Assembly (NCBI GenBank): GCA_937870635.1
Contig: CALMZP010000094.1
Location: 1-41,771, forward strand
Length of the DNA: 41,771 nucleotides
Direction of reading: 5' to 3'
Source of the DNA: an uncultured Acidobacteriota bacterium
Lineage (GTDB): Bacteria; Acidobacteriota; Thermoanaerobaculia; Gp7-AA8
The notes beneath the pieces are model-generated. The model did not search any database, was not told the origin of the DNA, and saw only the letters and a program-made list of their open reading frames with translations. This document shows, one piece after another, positions 11,195-18,810 of the stretch. Both the position numbers and the translations under genes were made by a program. Position 1 is the stretch's first letter. Each line of letters starts with the position of its first letter.

Positions 11195-11387
11195 GGGAGA
11201 CGGTGTTTAATGTTGAATGGTGGATGGTGAATGTTGAATGGTGGATGGTGAATGTTGAATGGTGAATGTTGAATGGTGGATGGTGAATGTTGAATGGTGG
11301 ATGGTGAATGTTGAATGGTGAAGTTGACCTTCATTCAACATTCAACATTCAACATTCAACATTCACCATTTACCATTCCCGTCTCCC
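11195..11387. repeat. Large heptamer array, 16 units plus inverted 7-unit array
   Basis: Sixteen uninterrupted 7-bp units occupy 11209-11320: AATGTTG, AATGGTG and GATGGTG, mostly cycling as 21-bp triplets. The inverted right side at 11332-11380 has CATTCAA four times, then CATTCAC, CATTTAC, CATTCCC. GGGAGACGG at 11195-11203 pairs with CCGTCTCCC at 11379-11387, giving an outer boundary. The element lies in the 489-bp gap before mraZ. From 11388 to 11509 the gap holds C- and G-runs and a weak hairpin, but no gene. Confidence 0.94.
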
Positions 11388-11479
11388 CTCAAAGTTCCAT
11401 CCTCCATCCTCGACCCTCCGACGCGTCCCCCCCCCATCCGCCGCTTCGCGGCACTCCCCCGTGTTCGCGGGGGGGGGGG

Positions 11480-11500
11480 AAGGGATCACCCCTTTTTTTT
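11480..11500 (+). terminator. Weak possible terminator upstream of mraZ
   Basis: AAGGG (11480-11484), loop ATCAC, CCCTT (11490-11494), running into T8 at 11493-11500. The stem is only five bases but is preceded by a ten-base G-run, so a short intrinsic terminator insulating the dcw cluster is possible. Confidence 0.35.
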
Positions 11501-11509
11501 CTCCTCCCC

Positions 11510-11553
11510 GTGGTTTTTTGTGGACTCCAGTGGTCAATGGTGGTAGAACAGGG
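11510..11553 (+). promoter_or_regulatory. Predicted MraZ operator: four GTGG repeats at 10-bp spacing
   Basis: GTGG occurs at 11510, 11520, 11530 and 11540, exactly one helical turn apart, with a degenerate AGGG at 11550. MraZ is known to bind tandem direct repeats with GTGG/TGGG cores at 10-bp periodicity upstream of its own gene in E. coli and Mycoplasma. The array ends about 40 bases before the mraZ start, where a promoter should lie. The sites are seen directly; the function is inference from family knowledge. Confidence 0.75.
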
Positions 11554-11594
11554 ACCATAGTTGCAGAACCAGGGGCGGAAGGACTCTACGGACC

Positions 11595-12047
11595 GTGGAA
11601 TTGAGCGTCTTGATGGGGCATGCCCCGGCCACGATCGACGACAAAGGTCGTCTGAAGGTCCCTGCGAACTTCCGCAAGGTCATTGAAGAAAAATACGGGC
11701 GCGACTGCTTCATCACCTCCACCGACGGCCGGCGGGCTCTCGTCTACCCACTGCCGGTCTGGTTCGACTATCAGGAACGCCTCGCGCGGGTGCCCTCCGC
11801 GTCCATGGCAAAGGCCAAATTCATGGAGCGGGTGAACTACTTCGGTCAGGTCAGCTCCATCGACGCGCAGGGGCGCGTTCTCGTCCCGAACATCCTCCGC
11901 GAAGTGGCGGGCATCAAAGACGACGTCGTGGTGATCGGCAACCAGGATCACCTCATCGTCTGGAACGAAGGACGGATTCAGAAGCGGCTCGAAGAGTCGC
12001 CGATGACCGACGAAGACTTCAAGGAGCTGGAGCTCCACGGCGTGTAA
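11595..12047 (+). CDS. mraZ: Transcriptional regulator MraZ
   Basis: First gene of the dcw cluster. It is a ring-forming DNA-binding protein with two tandem SpoVT/AbrB-like (swapped-hairpin) domains, which in E. coli represses the cluster. The 150-aa protein shows both repeats: ATIDDKGRLKVPANFR (about residues 12-27) and SSIDAQGRVLVPNILR (about 87-102). The start is uncertain: GTG at 11595 has GGAAGGA 11 bases upstream; in-frame TTG (11601, 11610) and ATG (11613) are alternatives. The N-terminus MGHAPATI departs from the common MFxGxxxHxID start. Four GTGG repeats upstream are likely its own operator. Confidence 0.95.
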   Translation: MELSVLMGHAPATIDDKGRLKVPANFRKVIEEKYGRDCFITSTDGRRALVYPLPVWFDYQERLARVPSASMAKAKFMERVNYFGQVSSIDAQGRVLVPNILREVAGIKDDVVVIGNQDHLIVWNEGRIQKRLEESPMTDEDFKELELHGV

Positions 12048-12050
12048 GTA

Positions 12051-12120
12051 ATTTTGGATTTTGGATTTTGGATTTTGGATTAGCGCGGCAATCCAAAATC
12101 CAAAATCCAAAATCCAAAAT
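12051..12120. repeat. Heptamer inverted repeat, perfect 31-bp arms, locus between mraZ and rsmH
   Basis: Left arm 12051-12081 is four ATTTTGG units plus ATT. Right arm 12090-12120 is its exact reverse complement, AAT plus four CCAAAAT units. The loop is eight bases (AGCGCGGC). The element begins three bases after the mraZ stop and ends six bases before the rsmH ATG. Confidence 0.96.
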
Positions 12121-12126
12121 CGAAAG

Positions 12127-13044
12127 ATGCACGAGCCAGTTCTTTTAAAAGAGATTCTCGAGGTCCTCCGCCCCCCGCGCGAAGACGGAACGCTGGTCGA
12201 CGCGACGGTGGGACTCGGCGGTCACTCGGAGGCGCTGCTGCGGGAACATCCGCGACTTCGCCTCCTGGCGATCGACCGCGACCCGGCGGCTCTCGAACAA
12301 TCGCGCGAGCGGCTCCGGCCGTTCGCCGATCGCGTGACGTTCGCCAGAGGGCGCCACGAAGAGCTCATTGACATTCTGAAGCAGCACGGAATCACGGAGA
12401 TCAGCGGCCTGCTCGCCGATCTCGGCGTCTCATCCATGCAGCTCGACGATGCGCAGCGCGGGTTCTCATTCCGCCATGACGCGCCGCTCGACATGAGGAT
12501 GGGGTCCGAGGGGGTGAGTGCGGCGGATCTGGTGAGGACGCTGGAGGAGAGCGATCTCGCGAGAATTCTTCGCGACTACGGAGAAGAGCCGATGGCCAAA
12601 CGGATCGCGCGAGCGATCGTGGAAGCCAGGAGCGAAGCGCCGATCGACACGACAGCGCGCCTTGCGGAAGTGATCCGCAGCGTGAAGCGAGGCCGGCCGC
12701 ACGAGATCGATCCGTCCACCCTCACGTTCCAGGCGCTTCGCATCGCCACGAACGAGGAGCTGGTGGGGCTCGAGACGTTCATCGACGACGCGGTCTCGGC
12801 GCTGGAGCGCGAGGCACGCATCGCGGTGATCTCCTTTCACTCGCTCGAGGATCGGATCGTCAAGCAGGCGTTCCGCCGCCTCGAAGGCGAGTGCACCTGC
12901 CCGCCGGGCATGCCGGTGTGCGGATGTGGCGCAGTGGCGATCGTGCACGTGATGACAGGACGGCCTGTGACTGCTTCGGAGGAAGAGATTGCGAGAAATC
13001 CGCGGTCGCGCAGCGCGAAGCTGCGGGTCGCGGAAAAGTTGTAG
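12127..13044 (+). CDS. rsmH: 16S rRNA m4C1402 methyltransferase RsmH (MraW)
   Basis: SAM-dependent N4-methyltransferase acting on C1402 of 16S rRNA, the usual second gene of the dcw cluster. The 305-aa protein starts MHEPVLLKEIL. It has the SAM-binding loop DATVGLGGHS, the LADLGVSSMQLDD motif, and the C-terminal FHSLEDRIVKQAF and NPRSRSAKLRVAEK motifs. The conserved MHxPVLLxE N-terminus fixes the start at the ATG at 12127; the frame continues upstream only through the heptamer repeat. No Shine-Dalgarno is visible between repeat and ATG. The ftsL gene follows after a 169-bp gap containing a palindrome. Confidence 0.97.
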   Translation: MHEPVLLKEILEVLRPPREDGTLVDATVGLGGHSEALLREHPRLRLLAIDRDPAALEQSRERLRPFADRVTFARGRHEELIDILKQHGITEISGLLADLGVSSMQLDDAQRGFSFRHDAPLDMRMGSEGVSAADLVRTLEESDLARILRDYGEEPMAKRIARAIVEARSEAPIDTTARLAEVIRSVKRGRPHEIDPSTLTFQALRIATNEELVGLETFIDDAVSALEREARIAVISFHSLEDRIVKQAFRRLEGECTCPPGMPVCGCGAVAIVHVMTGRPVTASEEEIARNPRSRSAKLRVAEKL

Positions 13045-13048
13045 CACC

Positions 13049-13200
13049 GGAGCCAGGTAGCAAGGGTGAAGGTTGGGGAAGGGTTGGGCGTGTGTGCGGT
13101 AACGGGGACTCGGGAGGGGTGGCGAGTGCGGGGTGGGTGTAAGTGGATGGTTCTCGGAATCGTGCTTGTAGGCAGATCTTCACCCTTGTTTTCTGGCTCC
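13049..13200. repeat. Inverted repeat flanking the rsmH-ftsL gap
   Basis: Arms at 13049-13071 and 13178-13200 (GGAGCCAG then CAAGGGTGAAG on the left) match at 20 of 23 positions around a 106-bp G-rich spacer. It fills the 169-bp gap; no gene or terminator is seen in it. Confidence 0.85.
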
Positions 13201-13213
13201 TTGTCAGTCCGTC

Positions 13214-13573
13214 ATGTACACGCAGAAAAAACCAATCGAGAACGCCCACATCGTCCGGGAGCGCGACCGCCGCAGATTTCGTGAGCTGCTGGCCGTCTTC
13301 GCGCTCGGCGTGCCCATTGGTCTTTTCCTGCTCCTTTTCACCTGGCAGAACCTCGAAGTCATCCGCCTGGGCCGCGAGGCGACGCATCTTCAGAAAGTCC
13401 GCAAGGAAATCGGCGAGGACAACAAGCGCCTCCAGTACGAGCTGGACCGACTCACCGCGCTCGAAGGCGTGGAGAAGCGCGCCGTCCACCTCGGTTTTCA
13501 GCCCACTCCTCCGAAGTCGATCGTGATGGTGCAGGCGCCACCGGCTGCGCCATCGGACCGGGTGGCGAGATGA
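13214..13573 (+). CDS. ftsL: Cell division protein FtsL
   Basis: A 119-aa bitopic protein with a basic cytoplasmic N-terminus (to about residue 25), one membrane helix (about 26-45: LLAVFALGVPIGLFLLLFTW), then a periplasmic coiled coil (about 52-85, with the pattern LQKVRKEIGEDNKRLQYEL) and a short Pro-rich tail. Sequence conservation in FtsL is low; the call rests on this architecture and the position between rsmH and ftsI. FtsL bridges FtsQ/FtsB and the FtsWI synthase. The stop overlaps the ftsI ATG as ATGA, implying coupled translation. Confidence 0.85.
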   Translation: MYTQKKPIENAHIVRERDRRRFRELLAVFALGVPIGLFLLLFTWQNLEVIRLGREATHLQKVRKEIGEDNKRLQYELDRLTALEGVEKRAVHLGFQPTPPKSIVMVQAPPAAPSDRVAR

Positions 13574-15501
13574 CTCTCTCGCAGAGGCGTGTCCTCATGA
13601 TCTCCGCGATCCTCGCCGCGTGGGCGGTCGTGGTCGTGGCGCGGCTGGCGCAGGTCCAGCTCGTGCGGAACAGCCATTACACGAACCGCGCGCAGCGCCA
13701 GCAGGAGCGCACACTCGCGCTCAATCCCGTGCGCGGATCGATTCTCGACGCGCAGGGCCGCGTCCTGGCCGAGAGCGTGGCGGGCGAATCGATTTACGCC
13801 GATCCGCAATCGATCCCGAACCACGCCGCGGTGGCGAAGAAACTCGCTTCGGTGCGCGGGCTGCGGGTGACCGCCTCCGAGATTCAGGCAAAACTCCGCA
13901 GTCAGTCCGCGTTCGTCTGGATCGCCCGGCAGGTTCCGAAGGACGTCGCCGATGAAGTGCGCCGCCTCGGTATCCCCGGCCTCGATTTCATCGAAGAACA
14001 TCGCCGCGCGTATCCGCGCGGAGCGCTCGCGGCCAACGTTGTCGGTTACGTCGGCATCGACGGCGACGGTCTCGCGGGAATCGAACATTCGTACGACACC
14101 CACATTCGCGGGAAGGCGGGCAAAGTCACAGTCCTCAAGGACGCGCGCCGCGGCATGTACCTCGTCGGCGGAGAGGGCCCGAACCGTCCGGTGGATGGTC
14201 ACGATCTCGTCCTGACCATCGACTCGGTCGTCCAGTTCATCGCGGAGAAGGCGCTCAGCGGCGCGGTGGAGCGCTATCGTGCGGCCGGCGGCGCAGCGAT
14301 CGTGATGGACGCCAGGGACGGCGCCATCCTGGCAATGGCTTCGGTACCGACTTTCGATCCTAATCGGTTTTCGGAAGCGGGGCCTGCTGCCTGGCGCAAT
14401 CGCGCCGTGCAGGACAGCTACGAACCTGGGTCGACGTTCAAGATCGTCACGGCGGCGGCGGGACTTGAAGAAGGCATTGTCACCCCCTCGCAGATGCTCG
14501 ACTGCGGCGACGGATCGATCCGCATCGCCAACGTCGAGATCCGCGAGCACAGCGGCAAGCGTTTCCAGTTCCTTTCGTTCTCCGACGTGATCGCGCATTC
14601 CTCGAACGTCGGCATCATCCGCGTCGCCCTGTCGCTCGGCGAACGGCGCCTCTATGACTACGTGCGCCGCTTCGGTTTCGGCGAGCGGACCGGGATCGAC
14701 CTTCCCGGCGAAGCGATCGGGCTGCTCCGGCGCCCCAATCGCTGGAGCCAGGTATCGAGTGCGAGCATCTCCATCGGCCAGGAGCTCAGCGCCACCCCGT
14801 TGCAGGTCGTGCGCGCGATGGGAGTCGTCGCGAACGGCGGCGTTCGCGTCGAGCCTCGCATCGTCGATCGCGTGGTCGATGCGGAAGGACGCACGATCTA
14901 CAAACCGAAACGCGTCGCCCCGCTCCGCGTGGTCTCCGAGCGTACCGCCGCCGTCCTGAACGAATTGTTGAAAGGGGTCGTGGACCACGGCACCGGTTCG
15001 GCCGCGGCGCTCGAGGAGCATGTCGTCGCGGGAAAGACCGGTACGGCCCAGAAGGCCATGCGCGGCGGATACTCGCCCGATCGCGTCCTGGCGTCGTTCG
15101 CCGGGTACGTTCCGGCCGACCGGCCGCGGCTGGTGATTCTCGTCTCGGTGGATGAGCCGAGGTTGGAGCAGTATGGGGGGAAGATTGCGGCGCCGGCGTT
15201 CCGGGAAATTGCCGAAGGCACCCTCCGCTACCTCGGCGTGGCACCCTCGGTGCCGCAGAGATCGATTGATATCGACGGGCTGGCGCTGGCCGCATTTTCG
15301 CAACGACCCGCGCCAGCAACCAGGACGGCAGTACCGGACCTTCTGGGGCTGGATGCGCGGGCGGCAGTCGCCGCGGCGACGGCGTCCGGGCTGCTGGTCG
15401 AGGCTGTCGGAAGCGGAGTGGTCAAATCACAACAACCAACAGCGGGCGAAGCTTTGCCGGGGAACCGCCGGATCGCACTGGTTTTAGCGGAGGCGCGATG
15501 A
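13570..15501 (+). CDS. ftsI: Septal transpeptidase FtsI (PBP3) with PASTA domain
   Basis: Class B penicillin-binding protein crosslinking septal peptidoglycan. The 643-aa protein has one N-terminal membrane anchor (about 8-28), the pedestal domain with RGSILDAQGRVLAES (55-69), and a transpeptidase domain with SxxK = STFK (288-291), SxN = SSN (344-346) and KTGT (489-492). A C-terminal PASTA-like module covers about 587-643 (AVPDLLGLDARAAV). PASTA domains are common in Gram-positive PBPs and also occur in some Acidobacteriota, Deltaproteobacteria and others. The ATG at 13570 overlaps the ftsL stop and its own stop overlaps the murE ATG. Confidence 0.97.
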   Translation: MTLSQRRVLMISAILAAWAVVVVARLAQVQLVRNSHYTNRAQRQQERTLALNPVRGSILDAQGRVLAESVAGESIYADPQSIPNHAAVAKKLASVRGLRVTASEIQAKLRSQSAFVWIARQVPKDVADEVRRLGIPGLDFIEEHRRAYPRGALAANVVGYVGIDGDGLAGIEHSYDTHIRGKAGKVTVLKDARRGMYLVGGEGPNRPVDGHDLVLTIDSVVQFIAEKALSGAVERYRAAGGAAIVMDARDGAILAMASVPTFDPNRFSEAGPAAWRNRAVQDSYEPGSTFKIVTAAAGLEEGIVTPSQMLDCGDGSIRIANVEIREHSGKRFQFLSFSDVIAHSSNVGIIRVALSLGERRLYDYVRRFGFGERTGIDLPGEAIGLLRRPNRWSQVSSASISIGQELSATPLQVVRAMGVVANGGVRVEPRIVDRVVDAEGRTIYKPKRVAPLRVVSERTAAVLNELLKGVVDHGTGSAAALEEHVVAGKTGTAQKAMRGGYSPDRVLASFAGYVPADRPRLVILVSVDEPRLEQYGGKIAAPAFREIAEGTLRYLGVAPSVPQRSIDIDGLALAAFSQRPAPATRTAVPDLLGLDARAAVAAATASGLLVEAVGSGVVKSQQPTAGEALPGNRRIALVLAEAR

Positions 15502-16988
15502 AACTCGCGGATCTTCTTCGCGATGTGCCGGTGGTCTCGGTGTCGGGTTCGACCGACGTCCAGGTCACGGGCGTCACGGCCGACTCGCGCCTCGTGCGCA
15601 AGGGCTCGGTGTTCGTGGCGATCCCCGGAACGCAGCAGGATGGCTCGAAGTACATCCCCCAGGCGGTCCAGAAGGGCGCCGCCGCTGTGGTCCTATCCTC
15701 CCAAGGTCCAGGGTCCAGGGTCCAGGGTCCCGAGGTGGTGGTGGAAGACGCTCGCGCCGCGCTCGCTCTGCTCGCGGCAAACTTCTACGGCCGCCCGGCC
15801 GAGTCGATGTCGCTGGTCGGTGTGACGGGGACGTCGGGCAAGACCACGACGACGAAGATGATCGAGTCGATCTTCGACGCGACGGGGAAGCCGGTGGGTC
15901 TGATCGGCACCATCGAGTATCGGGCCGGGGAAGAGCGCCTTGTCGCAGATCGAACGACGCCCGACGCGGTCGTGCTGCAGGAATGGTTTGCGAAGATGCG
16001 CGATGCCGGTGTCCGTCACGCGGTGATGGAAGTCTCGTCGCACGCGCTGGCCCTGAAGAGGACGCATGGCCTGCACTTTCACGCGGCTGTGTTTACGAAC
16101 CTCTCGCGCGATCACTTCGACTTCCACAGGGATTTCGACGACTACTTCGCGGCCAAGCGGATCCTCTTCGATCAGATCGATCGGGGCAAGCAGACCGCCG
16201 TCGTGAACATCGACGACACGTACGGCCGCCGGCTCGCCTCCGATCTGGGCAAGACGACGATGTCGTTCGGCCAGAGGGCCGAAGCGGAGATCCATCCGGC
16301 GCCGGGCTTCGAGATCTCGGTGCGCGGCCTTCGCGGCACCGTCGTCACTCCTGCCGGCGAGGTGAAGATCGAATCCGATCTTCTCGGATTGCCAAATCTC
16401 TACAACTGGCTGGGAGCAATTGGTGCGGCGATCGTGGTGGGTATTCCGCTCGACACGATCGCTGCGGGCGTCCGGAATCTTCGGTCGGTGCGCGGCCGGT
16501 TCGAGCGCGTGCCGGCCGGCGCCGGTCCGACGGTGATCGTCGACTATGCGCACAAACCGGATGCGCTCGAGAAGCTGCTGCGCGCGGTGCGGGAACTGGC
16601 CGGCGGCAAGCGGGTGGTGTTGCTCATGGGTTGCGGCGGCGACCGCGACAAGGGGAAGCGGCCGGAGATGGGTGCCATCGCCGGGCGGCTCGCCGATTAC
16701 ACGGTGCTCACGAGCGACAACCCGCGCGGAGAAAAGCCGGAGGCGATCCTCGACGACATCGAAGCGGGCATGAAGGAAGTTCCTCGCGAGCGGTACACGC
16801 GCATTGCCGATCGTCGCGATGCCATCACCGGGGCGATCGCGGAAGGGTCGGACGACGACGTCATCGTGATCGCGGGGAAGGGGCACGAGACGTATCAGGT
16901 GATGGGCGACCAGGTGATTCATTTCGACGATCGTGAAGAAGCGGAGCTCGCGCTGAAAAAGCGAGCGGAAAATATACTTCGAAAGTAA
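15498..16988 (+). CDS. murE: UDP-MurNAc-tripeptide synthetase, meso-DAP-adding
   Basis: ATP-dependent ligase adding the third residue to UDP-MurNAc-L-Ala-D-Glu. The 496-aa protein has the P-loop GTSGKTTTT (111-119) and the motif DNPR at 407-410, which marks the meso-diaminopimelate-specific enzymes, hence a Gram-negative-type stem peptide. Residues 69-79 (QGPGSRVQGPE), in the N-terminal domain, are encoded by a translated GGTCCAG heptamer array, an in-frame expansion in a loop of variable length. The ATG at 15498 overlaps the ftsI stop as ATGA. A 442-bp gap follows before murF, the largest break inside the cluster. Confidence 0.97.
   Translation: MKLADLLRDVPVVSVSGSTDVQVTGVTADSRLVRKGSVFVAIPGTQQDGSKYIPQAVQKGAAAVVLSSQGPGSRVQGPEVVVEDARAALALLAANFYGRPAESMSLVGVTGTSGKTTTTKMIESIFDATGKPVGLIGTIEYRAGEERLVADRTTPDAVVLQEWFAKMRDAGVRHAVMEVSSHALALKRTHGLHFHAAVFTNLSRDHFDFHRDFDDYFAAKRILFDQIDRGKQTAVVNIDDTYGRRLASDLGKTTMSFGQRAEAEIHPAPGFEISVRGLRGTVVTPAGEVKIESDLLGLPNLYNWLGAIGAAIVVGIPLDTIAAGVRNLRSVRGRFERVPAGAGPTVIVDYAHKPDALEKLLRAVRELAGGKRVVLLMGCGGDRDKGKRPEMGAIAGRLADYTVLTSDNPRGEKPEAILDDIEAGMKEVPRERYTRIADRRDAITGAIAEGSDDDVIVIAGKGHETYQVMGDQVIHFDDREEAELALKKRAENILRK
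15705..15730 (+). repeat. Translated GGTCCAG heptamer array inside murE
   Basis: Three complete GGTCCAG units and a partial fourth (GGTCC) lie at 15705-15730. Twenty-one bases equal seven codons, so three units keep the frame. The peptide is QGPGSRVQGP. This is the only heptamer array in the window that lies wholly inside a gene. Confidence 0.9.
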
Positions 16989-17238
16989 GCTGAATTAACA
17001 CGAAAATCTGCTTGTAATTAGTTATGAAATCGTCATATCCTTTGTTCGGTTCAATCGGGTGTCGTGTTCCGGCTCCGTCGGTCGGTTTCGGCGTGGGTGC
17101 GTGGATGGTGATCGCCAGGCAGTTTCCGTGGGGGAAGGGGGCGATCGCCGGGGAAGAAGCGCGGCGGGGCCGGAAGACCATACCCGAGAATCTCACCTCG
17201 TCCTTTGTGAGTTGGTCTGTCTCGGACTCCGGCCTTGA

Positions 17239-17385
17239 TTCGACCTTCGGCCTTCGGCCTTCGACCTTCGGCGTTTCACGCGGAGCCGCGGAGTTCGCGG
17301 AGGAAGGTTCGTCGCGATCTCCGCGTCTCCGCGTGAAACGCTTCTCAGAAACCCGAAGGTCGAAGGTCGAAGGTCGAAGGTCGAA
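17239..17385. repeat. Nested palindrome between murE and murF
   Basis: Outer heptamers are TTCGACC, TTCGGCC, TTCGGCC, TTCGACC, TTCGGC (17239-17272) opposed by four GAAGGTC units (17355-17382) plus GAA. Inner arms 17272-17293 and 17319-17340 (CGTTTCACGCGGAG on the left) match at 21 of 22 positions. The remaining part of the 442-bp gap (16989-17238) starts AT-rich and shows no credible gene; an open frame at 17024-17443 is repeat-derived. Confidence 0.93.
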
Positions 17386-17430
17386 CCGCGGCCAACGTCC
17401 GCGCTCGCAAATGCTCAACGGAGGCGCGCA

Positions 17431-18810
17431 ATGCCGACGTTGACCTTCCGCGACATCGCCAACATGACCGGCGGTCAGGTCATCCAGGGCGCCGAGGTCG
17501 TCACGACCTCCGTCGTGATCGACAGCCGTGAGGTGAAACCTGACTCCGTCTTCTTCGCCATCAAGGGCGAGCGACTCGACGGGCATCAGTTTCTCGCACA
17601 GGCGCTCCAGACCGCGCGCGGTGCCGTCGTCTCGGAGATTCCCGCGAATGTCGATCCCGGCAAGGGGATCGTCCGTGTCGGCGATACGACCGTTGCCCTG
17701 CAGATGCTGGCGCGCTCGATCCGCCGGCGCATGGACTTCACGCTCATCGGCATCACCGGCTCGGCGGGAAAGACGACGACGAAAGAAATGATCGCCGCTC
17801 TCACCGCCACCGAGCGGCGCACCTTCAAATCCTGGGGCAACTTCAACAATCTCATCGGCTGCCCGCTCTGCATCGACAACACGCCCGATGATGCGGAAGT
17901 CGTCGTCTCCGAGATGGGTATGAACCACAAGGGCGAGATCGCCCAGCTGGCCGGCCTGACCCGCCCCGACGTCGGTGTCTACACGAACATCGCTCCCGTC
18001 CACATCGAGTTCTTCGGCACCGTCGAGAAGATTGCGGAGGCGAAGAGGGAGCTTCTCGAGAATCTGCGAGAGGGCGGAACGGTGATCGTCAACGTCGACA
18101 ACGAGCACGTCGTCAACATCAGCCGCGATTACGACGGGCCGAAGCGCTCCTACGGCATCGAGCATCCCGCCGACTACCGCGCCACGAACATCCGCGAGCG
18201 CGGGCTCCTCGGCACCCGTTTCACGCTCGAGGCGGAAGGAGAGAAGCGGGAGTTCGATTTCATCCTCCCCGGTCGCCACAATCTCGAGAACCTTCTCGCC
18301 GCCATCGCCACGGCGCGCGCCATCGACATCTCCTGGCAGGGCATCGAGCGCGGCGTGCACGACATCAAGCCCGCGTATCACCGAGGGGTCATCGTCCCGT
18401 GGCGCGGCGCAACGATCTACGACGACACCTACAACTCGAATCCCTACGCGCTCGGACGCGCGATGGAGCTGATGACGCAGGCGGACGTCAAAGGACGTCG
18501 CATCGCCGTCATCGGCGACATGCTGGAGCTGGGCGACCGTGAGCTCGACTACCACCGCGACGCCGGCCGGGCCATTCCGCGCGGCGTCGACGCCGTCATC
18601 GGCGTCGGCAAACGTTCGCAGGCCCTTCTCGACGGGGCACGCGAGGCGGGACACAGCGAGGTTCATCACTTCGACGACGCGAAGGCGGCCGGAGAATTCG
18701 TCCGCGATTTTGTACGCGAGGGAGACCTCGTGCTGATCAAGGCTTCCCGAGGGATCGGGCTCGACAAGATCGTGTCGATGCTCGAAAACAACGCTGAGGG
18801 CGGAAACTGA
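17431..18810 (+). CDS. murF: UDP-MurNAc-tripeptide:D-Ala-D-Ala ligase
   Basis: Adds D-Ala-D-Ala to complete the UDP-MurNAc-pentapeptide. The 459-aa protein has the P-loop GSAGKTTTK (110-118), the MurF-type SWGNFNNLIG and EMGMNHKGEI motifs, and the C-terminal domain motif YDDTYNSNP. Length is normal. The ATG at 17431 is supported by GGAGG at 17420-17424, one of the clearest ribosome-binding sites in the cluster. This fits a fresh translation start after the 442-bp repeat-filled gap. The stop overlaps the mraY start as TGATG. No ddl gene, which makes the D-Ala-D-Ala substrate, is present nearby. Confidence 0.97.
   Translation: MPTLTFRDIANMTGGQVIQGAEVVTTSVVIDSREVKPDSVFFAIKGERLDGHQFLAQALQTARGAVVSEIPANVDPGKGIVRVGDTTVALQMLARSIRRRMDFTLIGITGSAGKTTTKEMIAALTATERRTFKSWGNFNNLIGCPLCIDNTPDDAEVVVSEMGMNHKGEIAQLAGLTRPDVGVYTNIAPVHIEFFGTVEKIAEAKRELLENLREGGTVIVNVDNEHVVNISRDYDGPKRSYGIEHPADYRATNIRERGLLGTRFTLEAEGEKREFDFILPGRHNLENLLAAIATARAIDISWQGIERGVHDIKPAYHRGVIVPWRGATIYDDTYNSNPYALGRAMELMTQADVKGRRIAVIGDMLELGDRELDYHRDAGRAIPRGVDAVIGVGKRSQALLDGAREAGHSEVHHFDDAKAAGEFVRDFVREGDLVLIKASRGIGLDKIVSMLENNAEGGN

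Noticed and set aside
11209-11380. CRISPR array
   Set aside because: Units are 7 bp with no unique spacers of constant length, and no cas genes are present.
11308-11604. Open frames across the region upstream of mraZ
   Set aside because: They translate the CATTCAA array and G/C-runs and overlap the GTGG operator; no protein-like composition.
17024-17443. Open frame in the murE-murF gap (139 codons)
   Set aside because: Its second half is translation of the heptamer and inner palindrome arms, it overlaps the murF start, and it lacks a ribosome-binding site and recognisable domains.
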